Source: Phaeobacter inhibens DSM 16374 (GTDB lineage: Bacteria > Pseudomonadota > Alphaproteobacteria > Rhodobacterales > Rhodobacteraceae). From it: 64,000 nt of DNA. Below, piece after piece: positions 28,069 to 36,684 of this stretch. The notes under the pieces are model-generated. The model had not been told where the DNA came from. It worked only from the letters and a program-made list of their open reading frames with translations, and did not search any database. The DNA lies in assembly GCF_000473105.1 (NCBI RefSeq), contig NZ_AXBB01000004.1:62001-126000 (forward strand). Direction: 5' to 3'. The translations under genes were made by a program, and so were the position numbers. The first letter of the stretch is position 1. Each line of letters starts with the position of its first letter.

Positions 28069-28923
28069 TCAGAAGTCGAGGCCAAGATCCAGCGTCTGCG
28101 CGGAATGGGTCAGCGCACCAGAGGAGATGTAGTCAACACCCGTGGCGGAGACCTCAGCAATACGGTCGCGGCGCATATTGCCGGAGGCTTCGGTCACGAG
28201 GTGGCCCTTAGCCATCGCCACAGCCTTCGTCAGGGTTGGCGTGTCCATATTGTCGAGCAGCACCACATCGGCACCGCCGGTTTCCAGAACTTCCTGCAAT
28301 TGGGCGAGGGTATCGACTTCGATTTCGACCTTCATCATATGGCTGACATTGGCCCTTGCGGCGTGCAGAACGGCTGCAACGCCACCAGCGGCGGCGATAT
28401 GGTTGTCCTTGATCAGGATCGCATCGGACAGCCCATAGCGGTGATTGTAGCCGCCGCCATGCAGAACCGCCTGTTTCTCTACCATGCGCAGGCCGGGGGT
28501 GGTCTTGCGAGTACAGGTGATCCGGGTCTTGGTGCCCGCGGTTTCAGCTACGAAGGAGGCCGTCAGACTGGCGATGCCAGAGAGGCGGCCCGCAAAATTC
28601 AGCGCCACACGTTCACCCGACAGAATAGACGCGGCCGAGCCTGCGATGGTCATCAATGTCTGGCCGGGAGTGCAGGGCTGGCCATCCTGCACCAAGGTTT
28701 CGATCTTGAGCGTCGGATCGACAAGGTGAAAGGCGATGCGGGCAATCTGCATACCCGACACCACGCCGGTGTCGCGCGCATTGAGCCGCGCCTCGTAGGT
28801 GGTCTCTGCCGGGATCACGGCACGGGTGGTGACATCACCGCTTTGGCCAAGGTCTTCCAGCAGGGCAGCGCGGACAAGCGGTTCGATGATCAGATCGGGG
28901 AGAGTGGCGAAAGACGGGGTCAT
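28069..28923 (-). CDS. nadC: Nicotinate-nucleotide pyrophosphorylase (carboxylating)
   Basis: A 284-residue quinolinate phosphoribosyltransferase making nicotinate mononucleotide from quinolinate and PRPP. Conserved substrate segments include TRKTTPGLRMVEKQAV and HGGGYNHRYGLSD near residue 150, then ILIKDNHI and VEIEVDTLAQ. It overlaps the nadB stop by four bases and is the last gene of nadA-nadB-nadC, ending at a strong terminator. Confidence 0.95.
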   Translation of the reverse strand: MTPSFATLPDLIIEPLVRAALLEDLGQSGDVTTRAVIPAETTYEARLNARDTGVVSGMQIARIAFHLVDPTLKIETLVQDGQPCTPGQTLMTIAGSAASILSGERVALNFAGRLSGIASLTASFVAETAGTKTRITCTRKTTPGLRMVEKQAVLHGGGYNHRYGLSDAILIKDNHIAAAGGVAAVLHAARANVSHMMKVEIEVDTLAQLQEVLETGGADVVLLDNMDTPTLTKAVAMAKGHLVTEASGNMRRDRIAEVSATGVDYISSGALTHSAQTLDLGLDF

Positions 28924-30584
28924 GTCGGATCCTGAACGGCGGCGGCACGGATGGCGCGGGCCTCGGTGAGGGTGATGTGGGTGCGATGGGCCTGCGCAGG
29001 GTCTGCCTCAGGGTAGTCGTCGCGGAAATGGCCACCACGGCTTTCGCGGCGGGCCAATGCGGCGGCGGCGATCAGCGTGGCGGTGGCGCACATATTGGCA
29101 AAGCTCTCGTCGTCACCGTGCTCTGTCAGCAGCTGTTCGATGGTGACAAGAGCGGTTTTCAGCCCGGCTTCGTCCCGCCGGACACCGACATGGGCCGTCA
29201 TCGTCTCGCGCAGGCGAGCGACGGCGCTGGCGGGGGCGGCAGGCGTGGTGGCGGGAGCAAAACTCAGCGAGACTTCTGGCGGGGTGGCCGTCTCCGTGGG
29301 GTTAGGACCCAGTGCCTCGGCAATGTCCTGGGCGGCGGTGCGGGCATAGACCAGCGCCTCCAGCAGACCGTTGGAGGCGAGGCGGTTGGCACCATGCAGC
29401 CCGGTTGAAGAGGCTTCGCCACAGACCCAGAGATGGGCGAGACTGGCGCGGCCCTGCATGTCGGTGTCGATGCCGCCCATGTGATAATGGGCCGCAACCG
29501 CAACGGGGATAGGGTCCGCAACGGGATCAATACCGGCACGCGCACAGGTTTCCGCGACGGTTGGAAAACGGGTCAACACCTCGGCGCCCAAGGCGTCGCG
29601 CGTGTCGAGCATCGGGCGGCGGCCAGCCTGCGTTTCGGCAAAAATCGCGCGGGCGACGATGTCACGAGGGGCCAATTCGGCGTCCGGGTGCGCGGCCAGC
29701 ATGAAGCGGATGCCGTCCTTGTTGATCAGCGTGGCGCCATCCCCGCGCAGCGCCTCGGTGGCAAGCGGTGCCGGGTCTTCACCAATATCAAAAGCGGTGG
29801 GGTGGAACTGGACAAATTCAGGATCGGCAATGCGGGCACCGGCGCGGGCGGCAAAGCCGATCACCTGGCCCCGGATGCGGGGCGGGTTGGTGGTGTGCGC
29901 AAACAGCCCCCCGGAACCGCCGCCTGCCAGCAGGATCGCGGGCGCACGGATCAGCACGGGAACGGAGGTGCCGCTGGCGTCACTGACCCAGACACCGGTG
30001 ACGCGGTCGTCTGCCACCTCCAGCCGCACGGCCTGGGTACCCTCGTGCACCTGAACCGAAGGGGTGGCCCGCACGGCGGCGATCAGGGTTTCCATGATCT
30101 GCCTGCCGGCCTGATCCCCTTTGACACGTACGACCCGGGCGACGGAATGCGCGGCCTCGCGGCTCATGACAAAGCCACCATCAGCAGTGCGATCAAAAGG
30201 CGTGCCAAGGTCGGTCAGGTCCAGAATGTGATCTTGCGCCACCTTGGTGACCATGGCGGCGACCTCGGCATCAACCGTTCCGGCACCGGCGCGCACCGTG
30301 TCGGTGGCATGGGCGGCAGGGCTGTCGGCCTGATCCATCGCTGCGGCAACGCCGCCCTGCGCCCAGGCGGAACTCGCGCCTTCGCCGAGGGTCTCGGGCG
30401 AGATCATCAGAACAGGGCGCGGCGCCAGTTCAAGCGCGGCATAGAGCGCGGCCATGCCGGCACCTACAATGATCACACGGTCGGTGTCACAGCTGGCGGT
30501 GGCTTCGGTCAGGGCCTGAACCCTGACCTGAGCTTCTGCTTGATTTGCGGCCGTATCGGTCAGTTTGGCACCGGGGGTGTCCAA
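28920..30584 (-). CDS. nadB: L-aspartate oxidase
   Basis: A 554-residue FAD enzyme that oxidises aspartate to iminoaspartate for NadA. The FAD-binding VIIVGAGMAALYAALEL is near residue 38 after an N-terminal extension of about 35 residues; GEASSTGLHGANRLASN is the family signature near residue 390. The C-terminal helical domain is present. It starts three bases after the nadA stop; an internal Met could shorten the unusual N-terminus. Confidence 0.94.
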   Translation of the reverse strand: MDTPGAKLTDTAANQAEAQVRVQALTEATASCDTDRVIIVGAGMAALYAALELAPRPVLMISPETLGEGASSAWAQGGVAAAMDQADSPAAHATDTVRAGAGTVDAEVAAMVTKVAQDHILDLTDLGTPFDRTADGGFVMSREAAHSVARVVRVKGDQAGRQIMETLIAAVRATPSVQVHEGTQAVRLEVADDRVTGVWVSDASGTSVPVLIRAPAILLAGGGSGGLFAHTTNPPRIRGQVIGFAARAGARIADPEFVQFHPTAFDIGEDPAPLATEALRGDGATLINKDGIRFMLAAHPDAELAPRDIVARAIFAETQAGRRPMLDTRDALGAEVLTRFPTVAETCARAGIDPVADPIPVAVAAHYHMGGIDTDMQGRASLAHLWVCGEASSTGLHGANRLASNGLLEALVYARTAAQDIAEALGPNPTETATPPEVSLSFAPATTPAAPASAVARLRETMTAHVGVRRDEAGLKTALVTIEQLLTEHGDDESFANMCATATLIAAAALARRESRGGHFRDDYPEADPAQAHRTHITLTEARAIRAAAVQDPT

Positions 30585-30587
30585 GGA

Positions 30588-31640
30588 TCAGATCCCCAGT
30601 TTCTGGCTGAGATCAATCATCCGCTGCACCGCCACGCGGGCCTGCTCTGCCACTTTTGGATCTACCTCAACGGGTTCCGACATGGTGTGCAGCGACCAGA
30701 GGATCTTCTCCAGCGTGATCTTCTTCATGTAGGGGCACATGTTGCAGGGGCCGACAAAATCCACCTCGGGCAGCTGATCTGCGATGTTCGAGGCCATCGA
30801 ACATTCGGTAATCAGCATCGCCTTTTCGGGTTTTTCGTCGGTGACATATTTGATGATGCCGCTGGTGGAGCCGGAGAAATCGGCCTCATTCACCACATCC
30901 GGCGGGCATTCAGGGTGGGCGATCAGCCGGGTGCCGGGGTTCCATTCGCGGAAGTCACGCAGATCCTTGGCGGTGTATTGCTCGTGCACGATGCAGGAGC
31001 CCTCCCACCAGACGACGTTTTTCTGCGGGACCTGCTGGGCGATGTTCTGCGCCAGATACTGATCCGGCGTCATGATCACAGTCTCGCTCTCCATTGCCGC
31101 CACAATCTGGGCCGCGTTGGAGGAGGTACAGCAGATATCGGAGGCGGCTTTGACCTCGGCTGTGGTGTTCACATAGGTCACGACCGGCGCGCCGGGATAT
31201 TTTGCGCGCATCTCGGCGATGCCGTCGGCAGTGATCGATTCCGCCAGCGAGCAGCCGGCCTCCATATCGGGGATCAGCACGATCTTGTCGGGGCTCAGGA
31301 TTTTCGAGGTTTCGGCCATGAAATGTACGCCACATTGCACAATCACGTCGGCCTCGACTTTGGTGGCCTCCATAGCGAGCTGCAGGCTGTCGCCCACCAC
31401 ATCTGCAACCCCGTGGTAGATTTCCGGTGTCATGTAATTATGTGCCAGAATGACGGCGTTGCGCTCTTTCTTGAGGGCCAGAATGGCCGCAACATAAGGC
31501 GCGTAGGTGGCCCAATCGATCGGGTTCACCACCCGGTCCATATTGGCGTAGATCCCGGACATCTCTTCGGCCAGAGCCGGATTTGGCGCAAGGTCATAGT
31601 GGTTGGCGAGCTGATCGCGCATGGTTTGCAGATCGAACAT
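30588..31640 (-). CDS. nadA: Quinolinate synthase
   Basis: A 350-residue [4Fe-4S] enzyme that condenses iminoaspartate with dihydroxyacetone phosphate. The three cluster cysteines fit QCGVHFM, ICCTSSNA and NMCPYMK. GAGGA is found before the ATG. It is the first gene of the minus-strand NAD biosynthesis operon nadABC. Confidence 0.95.
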   Translation of the reverse strand: MFDLQTMRDQLANHYDLAPNPALAEEMSGIYANMDRVVNPIDWATYAPYVAAILALKKERNAVILAHNYMTPEIYHGVADVVGDSLQLAMEATKVEADVIVQCGVHFMAETSKILSPDKIVLIPDMEAGCSLAESITADGIAEMRAKYPGAPVVTYVNTTAEVKAASDICCTSSNAAQIVAAMESETVIMTPDQYLAQNIAQQVPQKNVVWWEGSCIVHEQYTAKDLRDFREWNPGTRLIAHPECPPDVVNEADFSGSTSGIIKYVTDEKPEKAMLITECSMASNIADQLPEVDFVGPCNMCPYMKKITLEKILWSLHTMSEPVEVDPKVAEQARVAVQRMIDLSQKLGI

Positions 31641-31987
31641 GGCATTTCCTCAAAGCTGCGCCAGAGATGGCACTTTGGGAAAATCTTGTTTCATGTTCGC
31701 ATTTAGCACGCAAGCAAGTGTCCCGACTTAATTGCGATCAAGGGCGGAATTCCTGCCTTTGATCGGCGTCAATCCGGCAGGATCGGCAACCCGCGTGGAT
31801 GCTTCTGCCAGAGACCTTGTGTCCGTCCGGTGATGTCAGCGCAAACGGGGCAGGGTCAATTTGTCCAAATTTCGCGATGGGTGACGTTTTTGTCTATTGG
31901 GCGGCTCGATATTGTGGTTTGCACAGAACCAACACGCAGTAGAGGGAAGCGGTAAGACCGGTCCCATAGGGGAGAAAATCCGCTTCC
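31641..31987. other. 347-base divergent intergenic region nadA/tupB
   Basis: No gene is visible. It must contain the nadA promoter (minus) and the tup promoter (plus), but I cannot assign either with confidence. An imperfect dyad with GATCAA and TTGATC ends lies at 31736-31764 around GGAATTCC and may be an operator. Confidence 0.4.
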
Positions 31988-32692
31988 ATGTCTGATCTCT
32001 GGGAAGGATTGGTCCAGGCCTTTTGGCTGGTGGTCACGCTGGATAGCGATCTGGTGGAGATTACGCTGCGCTCGCTTCGGGTCACTTTGACCGCGTTGCT
32101 GGTGGCTTCAGTCATTGCGCTGCCCTTGGCGGCCTTGTTGGCGGTTCGACGGTTCCGGTTGCGGCGGGCAACTATTGCAGTGCTCAATGCACTGATGGGG
32201 CTGCCGCCGGTGGTCGTTGGGCTTGTGGTCTATGTGATGCTGTCGCGGGCCGGACCGTTTGGCGTGCTGGGGCTGTTGTTCACTCCGACCGCGATGATCA
32301 TCGCGCAGGTGATCATTATTGTGCCACTGGTGGCCTCCATTGCGCATCAGTCGCTGCGGGATCTGTGGAGCGATTACCACGACCTGCTGATTTCCCTGAA
32401 CGCCAGTCAATTCCAACGGATCTGCACGCTGCTCTGGGATGGGCGGCGGGCCTTGCTGACGGCGGCGCTGGCAGGATTCGGGCGTGCCATTGGCGAGGTC
32501 GGCGCGATCATGATCGTGGGCGGCAATATCGACCACGCCACACGGGTGCTGACGACGGCGATTGCGCTGGAAACCGGCAAGGGGGATTTTGCCATGGCGC
32601 TTGGCCTTGGCTTTGTGCTGATCGCGCTGGCGGTGGCGGTGAATTTGACCATTCACTGGCTGGGCAAGACCGAAAGTGAGGGGCGTTGGTGA
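31988..32692 (+). CDS. tupB: Tungstate ABC transporter permease
   Basis: A 234-residue inner-membrane permease with about five to six hydrophobic segments. The EAA-type loop (LLTAALAGFGRAIGEVGAIM) near residue 160 carries the GRAIGEVGAIM form typical of TupB and sulphate/molybdate permeases. The context tupB-tupC-tupA with overlapping ends decides tungstate over molybdate, as ModB operons have a different order. Confidence 0.88.
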   Translation: MSDLWEGLVQAFWLVVTLDSDLVEITLRSLRVTLTALLVASVIALPLAALLAVRRFRLRRATIAVLNALMGLPPVVVGLVVYVMLSRAGPFGVLGLLFTPTAMIIAQVIIIVPLVASIAHQSLRDLWSDYHDLLISLNASQFQRICTLLWDGRRALLTAALAGFGRAIGEVGAIMIVGGNIDHATRVLTTAIALETGKGDFAMALGLGFVLIALAVAVNLTIHWLGKTESEGRW

Positions 32693-33414
32693 CTGGGGCG
32701 AACACTCTTTTCCCGCTGGTGGTCGAAACCGCGCAGGTGCGTCGTCGCGGCAAGACGCTGATCGGCCCGGTGGATTTGCGGCTGGACGGGCAGGGGACGA
32801 CCATCGTGATCGGGCCGAATGGGTCGGGCAAAACGTCGTTGCTGAAGATGCTGCATGGTATTCTGCGGCTTGGGCAGGGGCGGATCAGCTGGGGCTGTCC
32901 TATGGCGGAAGCCCAGCGGCGCCAGGCCTTTGTCTTCCAGACACCGGTGATGATGCGCCGCTCGGTGGTGGAGAATATCGCATATCCGCTGCGGCTGAAT
33001 CGCGTGTCGCGCAAGGTCGCGCTGGCGGAGGCTGAGATCTGGGCCGAGCGGATCGGGCTTGGCGGGGATGCATTGCAACGGCCTGCTGTTCTGCTGTCTG
33101 GCGGGGAACGGCAGAAACTGGCCCTGGCGCGCGCGCTCATTCGTAAGCCGCAGTTGTTGTTTCTGGATGAACCCTGTGCCTCGCTCGATGGGCGAGCCAC
33201 CCGCGAGATTGAAGAAATACTGACCGAAGCGGCAGCGTCGGGCACCCGGCTGATCATGTCGACCCACAATATGGGACAGGCGCAGCGGCTGGCAGACGAG
33301 GTGCTGTTTGTACTGCATGGCCAGATTGCCGAATTTTCAGCGGCGGAGGCGTTTTTTGCCCGGCCGCATACCGAACAGGGACGCGCATTTCTAAGAGGAG
33401 ATATTGTCGAATGA
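32689..33414 (+). CDS. tupC: Tungstate ABC transporter ATP-binding protein
   Basis: A 241-residue ABC ATPase. Walker A IGPNGSGKTS is near residue 43, the signature LSGGERQKLALARAL near 140, and Walker B LLFLDEPCASLD follows. The GTG at 32689 overlaps the tupB stop (GTGA) and has GAGGGG upstream; a TTG one codon earlier is possible. It has no C-terminal MOBE domain of the ModC type, in keeping with TupC. Confidence 0.88.
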   Translation: MTGANTLFPLVVETAQVRRRGKTLIGPVDLRLDGQGTTIVIGPNGSGKTSLLKMLHGILRLGQGRISWGCPMAEAQRRQAFVFQTPVMMRRSVVENIAYPLRLNRVSRKVALAEAEIWAERIGLGGDALQRPAVLLSGGERQKLALARALIRKPQLLFLDEPCASLDGRATREIEEILTEAAASGTRLIMSTHNMGQAQRLADEVLFVLHGQIAEFSAAEAFFARPHTEQGRAFLRGDIVE

Positions 33415-34214
33415 AACGGATTATGCTGGGGGCTTTGGCCGCGCTGGCGATGGGAACAGCTGCGCTGGCGGAGGAGATGAAGCTGGCGGTGACCACCTCC
33501 TTCCACAACTCCGGTCTGGCCGAGGTTCTACTGCCTGAGATCAAGGCCGATCTGGGGCTGGAGGTGCAGCTGTTGGTGGTGGGCACCGGTCAGGCGATCC
33601 GCCTTGGCGAAGCGGGTGATGTGGATGCGATCCTTGTGCACTCCAAAAAGGCGGAAGAGGCGTTTCTGGCCGGGGGCAATGGCACCCATCGCCGGGAGAT
33701 CATGTATAATGATTTCGTCTTTGTTGGCCCTAAGGCGGACCCGGCGGGCGTTGCAAAGGCAGGCTCTGCGGCCGACGCCTTGCAGAAGGTTGCCGCCTCG
33801 GAAGCGGCCTTTGTCAGCCGTGGCGATGACAGCGGCACTCACAAGAAAGAGCTGAGCCTGTGGAACTCTGCCGATCTCTCCCCGGAAGGGTTTGGCGATT
33901 GGTACAATGCTGTGGGGGCAGGTATGGGCGCTGCGCTGAATACAGCCTCCGGCATGGGGGGCTACATCATGTCAGACCGGGCAAGCTGGCTCAACTTTGC
34001 CAACAAGGGCGATCTGGCACTGCTCTATTCCGGCGATCCCGTGCTGTTCAATCAATATGCCTATCTGCCAGTGAACCCGGACAAGCACCCGCATGTGAAG
34101 ACGGATCTGGTGGCCGATCTGGAAGCCTGGCTGGTGTCGGACAAAGCCAAAGAGCTGATCAACAGCTATCAGATCAACGGCGAAGCACTGTTTGTGTTCA
34201 ACGCCCAGCAGTGA
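33411..34214 (+). CDS. tupA: Tungstate-binding periplasmic protein
   Basis: A 267-residue periplasmic binding protein with a signal peptide (about residues 1-20, MKRIMLGALAALAMG) cut after ALA. The oxyanion-binding motif TTSFHNSG (28-35), VGTGQAIRLGEAGDVDAILVH, and SRGDDSGTHKKE match TupA; the protein family is selective for tungstate over molybdate. It closes the operon before a strong terminator. The neighbouring formate dehydrogenase locus suggests what the metal is for. Confidence 0.9.
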   Translation: MKRIMLGALAALAMGTAALAEEMKLAVTTSFHNSGLAEVLLPEIKADLGLEVQLLVVGTGQAIRLGEAGDVDAILVHSKKAEEAFLAGGNGTHRREIMYNDFVFVGPKADPAGVAKAGSAADALQKVAASEAAFVSRGDDSGTHKKELSLWNSADLSPEGFGDWYNAVGAGMGAALNTASGMGGYIMSDRASWLNFANKGDLALLYSGDPVLFNQYAYLPVNPDKHPHVKTDLVADLEAWLVSDKAKELINSYQINGEALFVFNAQQ

Positions 34215-34246
34215 TCTTACGCCCTGATTGGTGTATGAAATAGAAG

Positions 34247-34274
34247 ACGCCGCGCGGGTTTGCGCGGCGTTTTT
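34247..34274 (+). terminator. Intrinsic terminator after tupA
   Basis: ACGCCGCGC and GCGCGGCGT form a perfect nine-base stem with loop GGGTTT, followed by TTTT. It is 33 bases after the tupA stop and is also placed to stop the convergent DUF6505 transcript. Confidence 0.9.
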
Positions 34275-34293
34275 CCTTGTGTGCCGTGCGCGT

Positions 34294-34773
34294 TCAGTCG
34301 TCCGTCACGTGAATGGCGAACTGCTCCAGCCCTGCGTCCTGTGCCTCAATCGCGCGATAGCTTTCCTTGACACCGGCATCTGTCAGCTCGCGCATGACGG
34401 TCAGCAGGGTGTTGGGCGCGTGATCCGCGCAGAGGTCGGCCATATGGGCCAGCTCTTCCTCCGCCACGGGGCGGGCGGTGTCCGCATTCGGGGCCCCATA
34501 GTAGCTGACAAAATGCTGTGCCAGCAAATCGGTGAGCGTGGCCAATTCTCCCTCTTCGATCTTGGTCACCGCGACAAAGGTGGCGCGCCCGCCGGTTTCC
34601 AGCCCCATCCAGCCATTTGCGAAGGCCTGGCGCTGTTTGCCGGTCAGATCCGCCTCTTCCCAGTTGGAAAACTCAAACCCGCCGGAAATGCACCACTCGC
34701 CAGTGCGGGCCGGGCTGGCAAAGACGTTCTGATCGCTTTCGTCGAAGTGAATGGCGCGGGCAAGCTGCATCAT
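34294..34773 (-). CDS. DUF6505 family protein
   Basis: A 159-residue soluble acidic protein without recognised catalytic motifs, of a type that in Rhodobacterales recurs next to the biotin/lipoate-ligase-like gene and Mrp near formate dehydrogenase. It begins MMQLARAIHFDES and overlaps the upstream gene's stop. GGAG precedes the first ATG. I do not know its function; its recurrent neighbours suggest a helper in cofactor or Fe-S handling. Confidence 0.65.
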   Translation of the reverse strand: MMQLARAIHFDESDQNVFASPARTGEWCISGGFEFSNWEEADLTGKQRQAFANGWMGLETGGRATFVAVTKIEEGELATLTDLLAQHFVSYYGAPNADTARPVAEEELAHMADLCADHAPNTLLTVMRELTDAGVKESYRAIEAQDAGLEQFAIHVTDD

Positions 34774-35477
34774 GGGGTCTCCAGTAGCGTGGTGAGGGGA
34801 ATCATGTGGGTGGTGGTCTCGTCCCGCAAAAGCAGGCCAAAGTCCTCATCCACCCCGAGAAACGTACCGGTCCGGCCCGCGTGGGTTATGGTCTCGCCGA
34901 TGTCCTGCGCCAACCCGCGCCAGGTGCTGTGAACCGGTTCTGCTCCGGTGTCTTCCCAACGGTTGATCCAGTGCAGCGCGTGGCGCGCCCAGCTTTCCAG
35001 CAATTGCCCGGCATCCACATCAGCGCAGCCCTCGGCATAAAGCGCGGTGTCTTCGGGACGATCGCCGGTTTCCCCGTCGCTCGGCGGCCAGAGTGGCAGG
35101 TCGAGGCCAATGACCAGCCAGTCTGGCACCTCGGACGGGGTGGTGGTGCTGGCGGCGGCGCGCAACCGGCCACAACGACCGCCATTGATACGCAACCCGC
35201 CGTCCCATTGCAGGTGCACGGCAACTTCTGGCGGGGCCAGCGCGCCTAGGGCATTTTGCAACGCGATAGCGCAGACAGGCAGCATGGTCATCGCGTGCTG
35301 CAATGCCACCTCTGGCGCAAAGACGAGAGCCGCCTGCAAACGGTCATGCGCGAGGTTATGCACGACCAACCCGGCGTCACAGCCCAGCACCGCCTTCTGA
35401 CAGGCAAAGGCAAAGGGATCCTCCGCGCCGCTGAGGGCCAACCCTGCCATCAGAGGCGGAAAGCTCAGTTCGCTCAT
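34770..35477 (-). CDS. Biotin/lipoate-protein ligase-like protein (degenerate)
   Basis: A 235-residue protein whose first 140 residues follow the biotin/lipoate ligase fold, with a C-terminal extension ending GVDEDFGLLLRD, which resembles the C-terminal domain of biotin protein ligases. The usual GRGR nucleotide motif is not visible, and the WPND..GKK segment of active ligases is replaced by LQWDGGLRINGGRCGRLR with no lysine. It may be inactive or use a different substrate. I chose the ATG at 35477; a GTG at 35486 is possible. It lies between mrp and DUF6505 genes. Confidence 0.65.
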   Translation of the reverse strand: MSELSFPPLMAGLALSGAEDPFAFACQKAVLGCDAGLVVHNLAHDRLQAALVFAPEVALQHAMTMLPVCAIALQNALGALAPPEVAVHLQWDGGLRINGGRCGRLRAAASTTTPSEVPDWLVIGLDLPLWPPSDGETGDRPEDTALYAEGCADVDAGQLLESWARHALHWINRWEDTGAEPVHSTWRGLAQDIGETITHAGRTGTFLGVDEDFGLLLRDETTTHMIPLTTLLETP

Positions 35478-35490
35478 GTCCGCCACCGGA

Positions 35491-36555
35491 TCAGGCCTGA
35501 CCCTTGGCGATCAGATCGGCGGCCAGATCGTGGAACGCCTTGGCCTGCGCGCTGTCGGGCTTGCTGACCGCAATGGGCGCGCCGCCATCAGCGGCCACAC
35601 GTACGTCCAGATGCAGCGGTATTTCTGCCAGCAGCGGCACGTTCAGTTTTTCGGCTTCGGCCGCAACGCCGCCATGGCCAAAGACATGTTCCTCATGCCC
35701 GCAGTTGGAGCAGATATGGGTGGACATATTTTCCACCATGCCAATGATCGGGACGTTGAGTTTCTGGAACATATCGATGCCCTTGCGGGCATCGATCAGG
35801 GCGACGTCCTGTGGGGTGGAAACCACGATGGCGCCGTCCACATGGGCCTTTTGTGCCAGCGTCATCTGCACGTCGCCAGTGCCCGGCGGCAGGTCGACGA
35901 TCAGCACGTCCAGCGCACCCCATTGCACCTGCATCATCATCTGCTGCAAAGCGCCCATCAGCATCGGACCGCGCCACACAACCGCCTGATCCTCGTTGGT
36001 CATCAGGCCGATAGACATCATGGTGACGCCATGGTTGCGCATCGGCAGAATGGTCTTGCCATCGGGGCTGGCAGGGCGGCCAGAGACACCCAGCATCCGC
36101 GGTTGCGAGGGGCCATAGACATCGGCATCCAGCAGTCCAACACGACGTCCCTGAGCCGCCAGAGCGCAGGCAATATTGGCCGAAACAGTGGATTTGCCAA
36201 CGCCGCCCTTGCCAGAGGCAACTGCGATAATACGATCCACGCCTGGGATTTTCTGCGGACCTTGGGGCTGAGCCGGTTTGCTCCCCTTCAGATCCGGGGG
36301 CGCCTTGGCAGAATGTGCGGTCAGCATGGCTGAGACTTTGCCTGCACCGGGCAGCGCCGTCACCTTGGCGTCGGCCTCATCGCGCACGGGCGTGTAGATG
36401 TCGGATTTTGCCGGATCAATTTCCAGAACAAAGCGGACCGTGTCCTCTTCAATATTGAGCGCGCGGACAATGCCTGCGGCGACGATATCGCTGCCGGACA
36501 CGGGATCCTTGATGGTCTTGAGCGCTTCGAGGACGATTTCACGAGTGAGGGCCAC
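35491..36555 (-). CDS. mrp: Mrp/NBP35-type Fe-S cluster carrier ATPase
   Basis: A 354-residue protein with an N-terminal MIP18/DUF59 domain (about 1-75), a linker, and a P-loop ATPase domain. The deviant Walker A SGKGGVGKST near residue 115, IVDLPPGTGD, and the bridging CxxC (HICSNCGHEEHVFG) near residue 267 that binds a transferable [4Fe-4S] cluster are all present. It starts at GTG with AGGAG ten bases upstream. It likely supplies clusters to apo-proteins, perhaps including the Fe-S-rich formate dehydrogenase encoded nearby. Confidence 0.93.
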   Translation of the reverse strand: MALTREIVLEALKTIKDPVSGSDIVAAGIVRALNIEEDTVRFVLEIDPAKSDIYTPVRDEADAKVTALPGAGKVSAMLTAHSAKAPPDLKGSKPAQPQGPQKIPGVDRIIAVASGKGGVGKSTVSANIACALAAQGRRVGLLDADVYGPSQPRMLGVSGRPASPDGKTILPMRNHGVTMMSIGLMTNEDQAVVWRGPMLMGALQQMMMQVQWGALDVLIVDLPPGTGDVQMTLAQKAHVDGAIVVSTPQDVALIDARKGIDMFQKLNVPIIGMVENMSTHICSNCGHEEHVFGHGGVAAEAEKLNVPLLAEIPLHLDVRVAADGGAPIAVSKPDSAQAKAFHDLAADLIAKGQA

Positions 36556-36684
36556 GCCGGGGTTGCTCCTTCCTGTTACCAGCTTGTTTCAAGCTGTCTT
36601 GTTTGTGGTTGGTTACCTGCGGTGGCGTTTGCCCCGACTGCAACAGTTCTTGACGAAGATGTAGATGGTTTCCTAGCATTTCAT

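Noticed and set aside
29433-31706. A 757-codon open frame on the plus strand
   Set aside because: It is antisense to nadB and nadA, which have full family motifs; long antisense frames are expected in high-GC DNA, and this one shows no recognisable domain.
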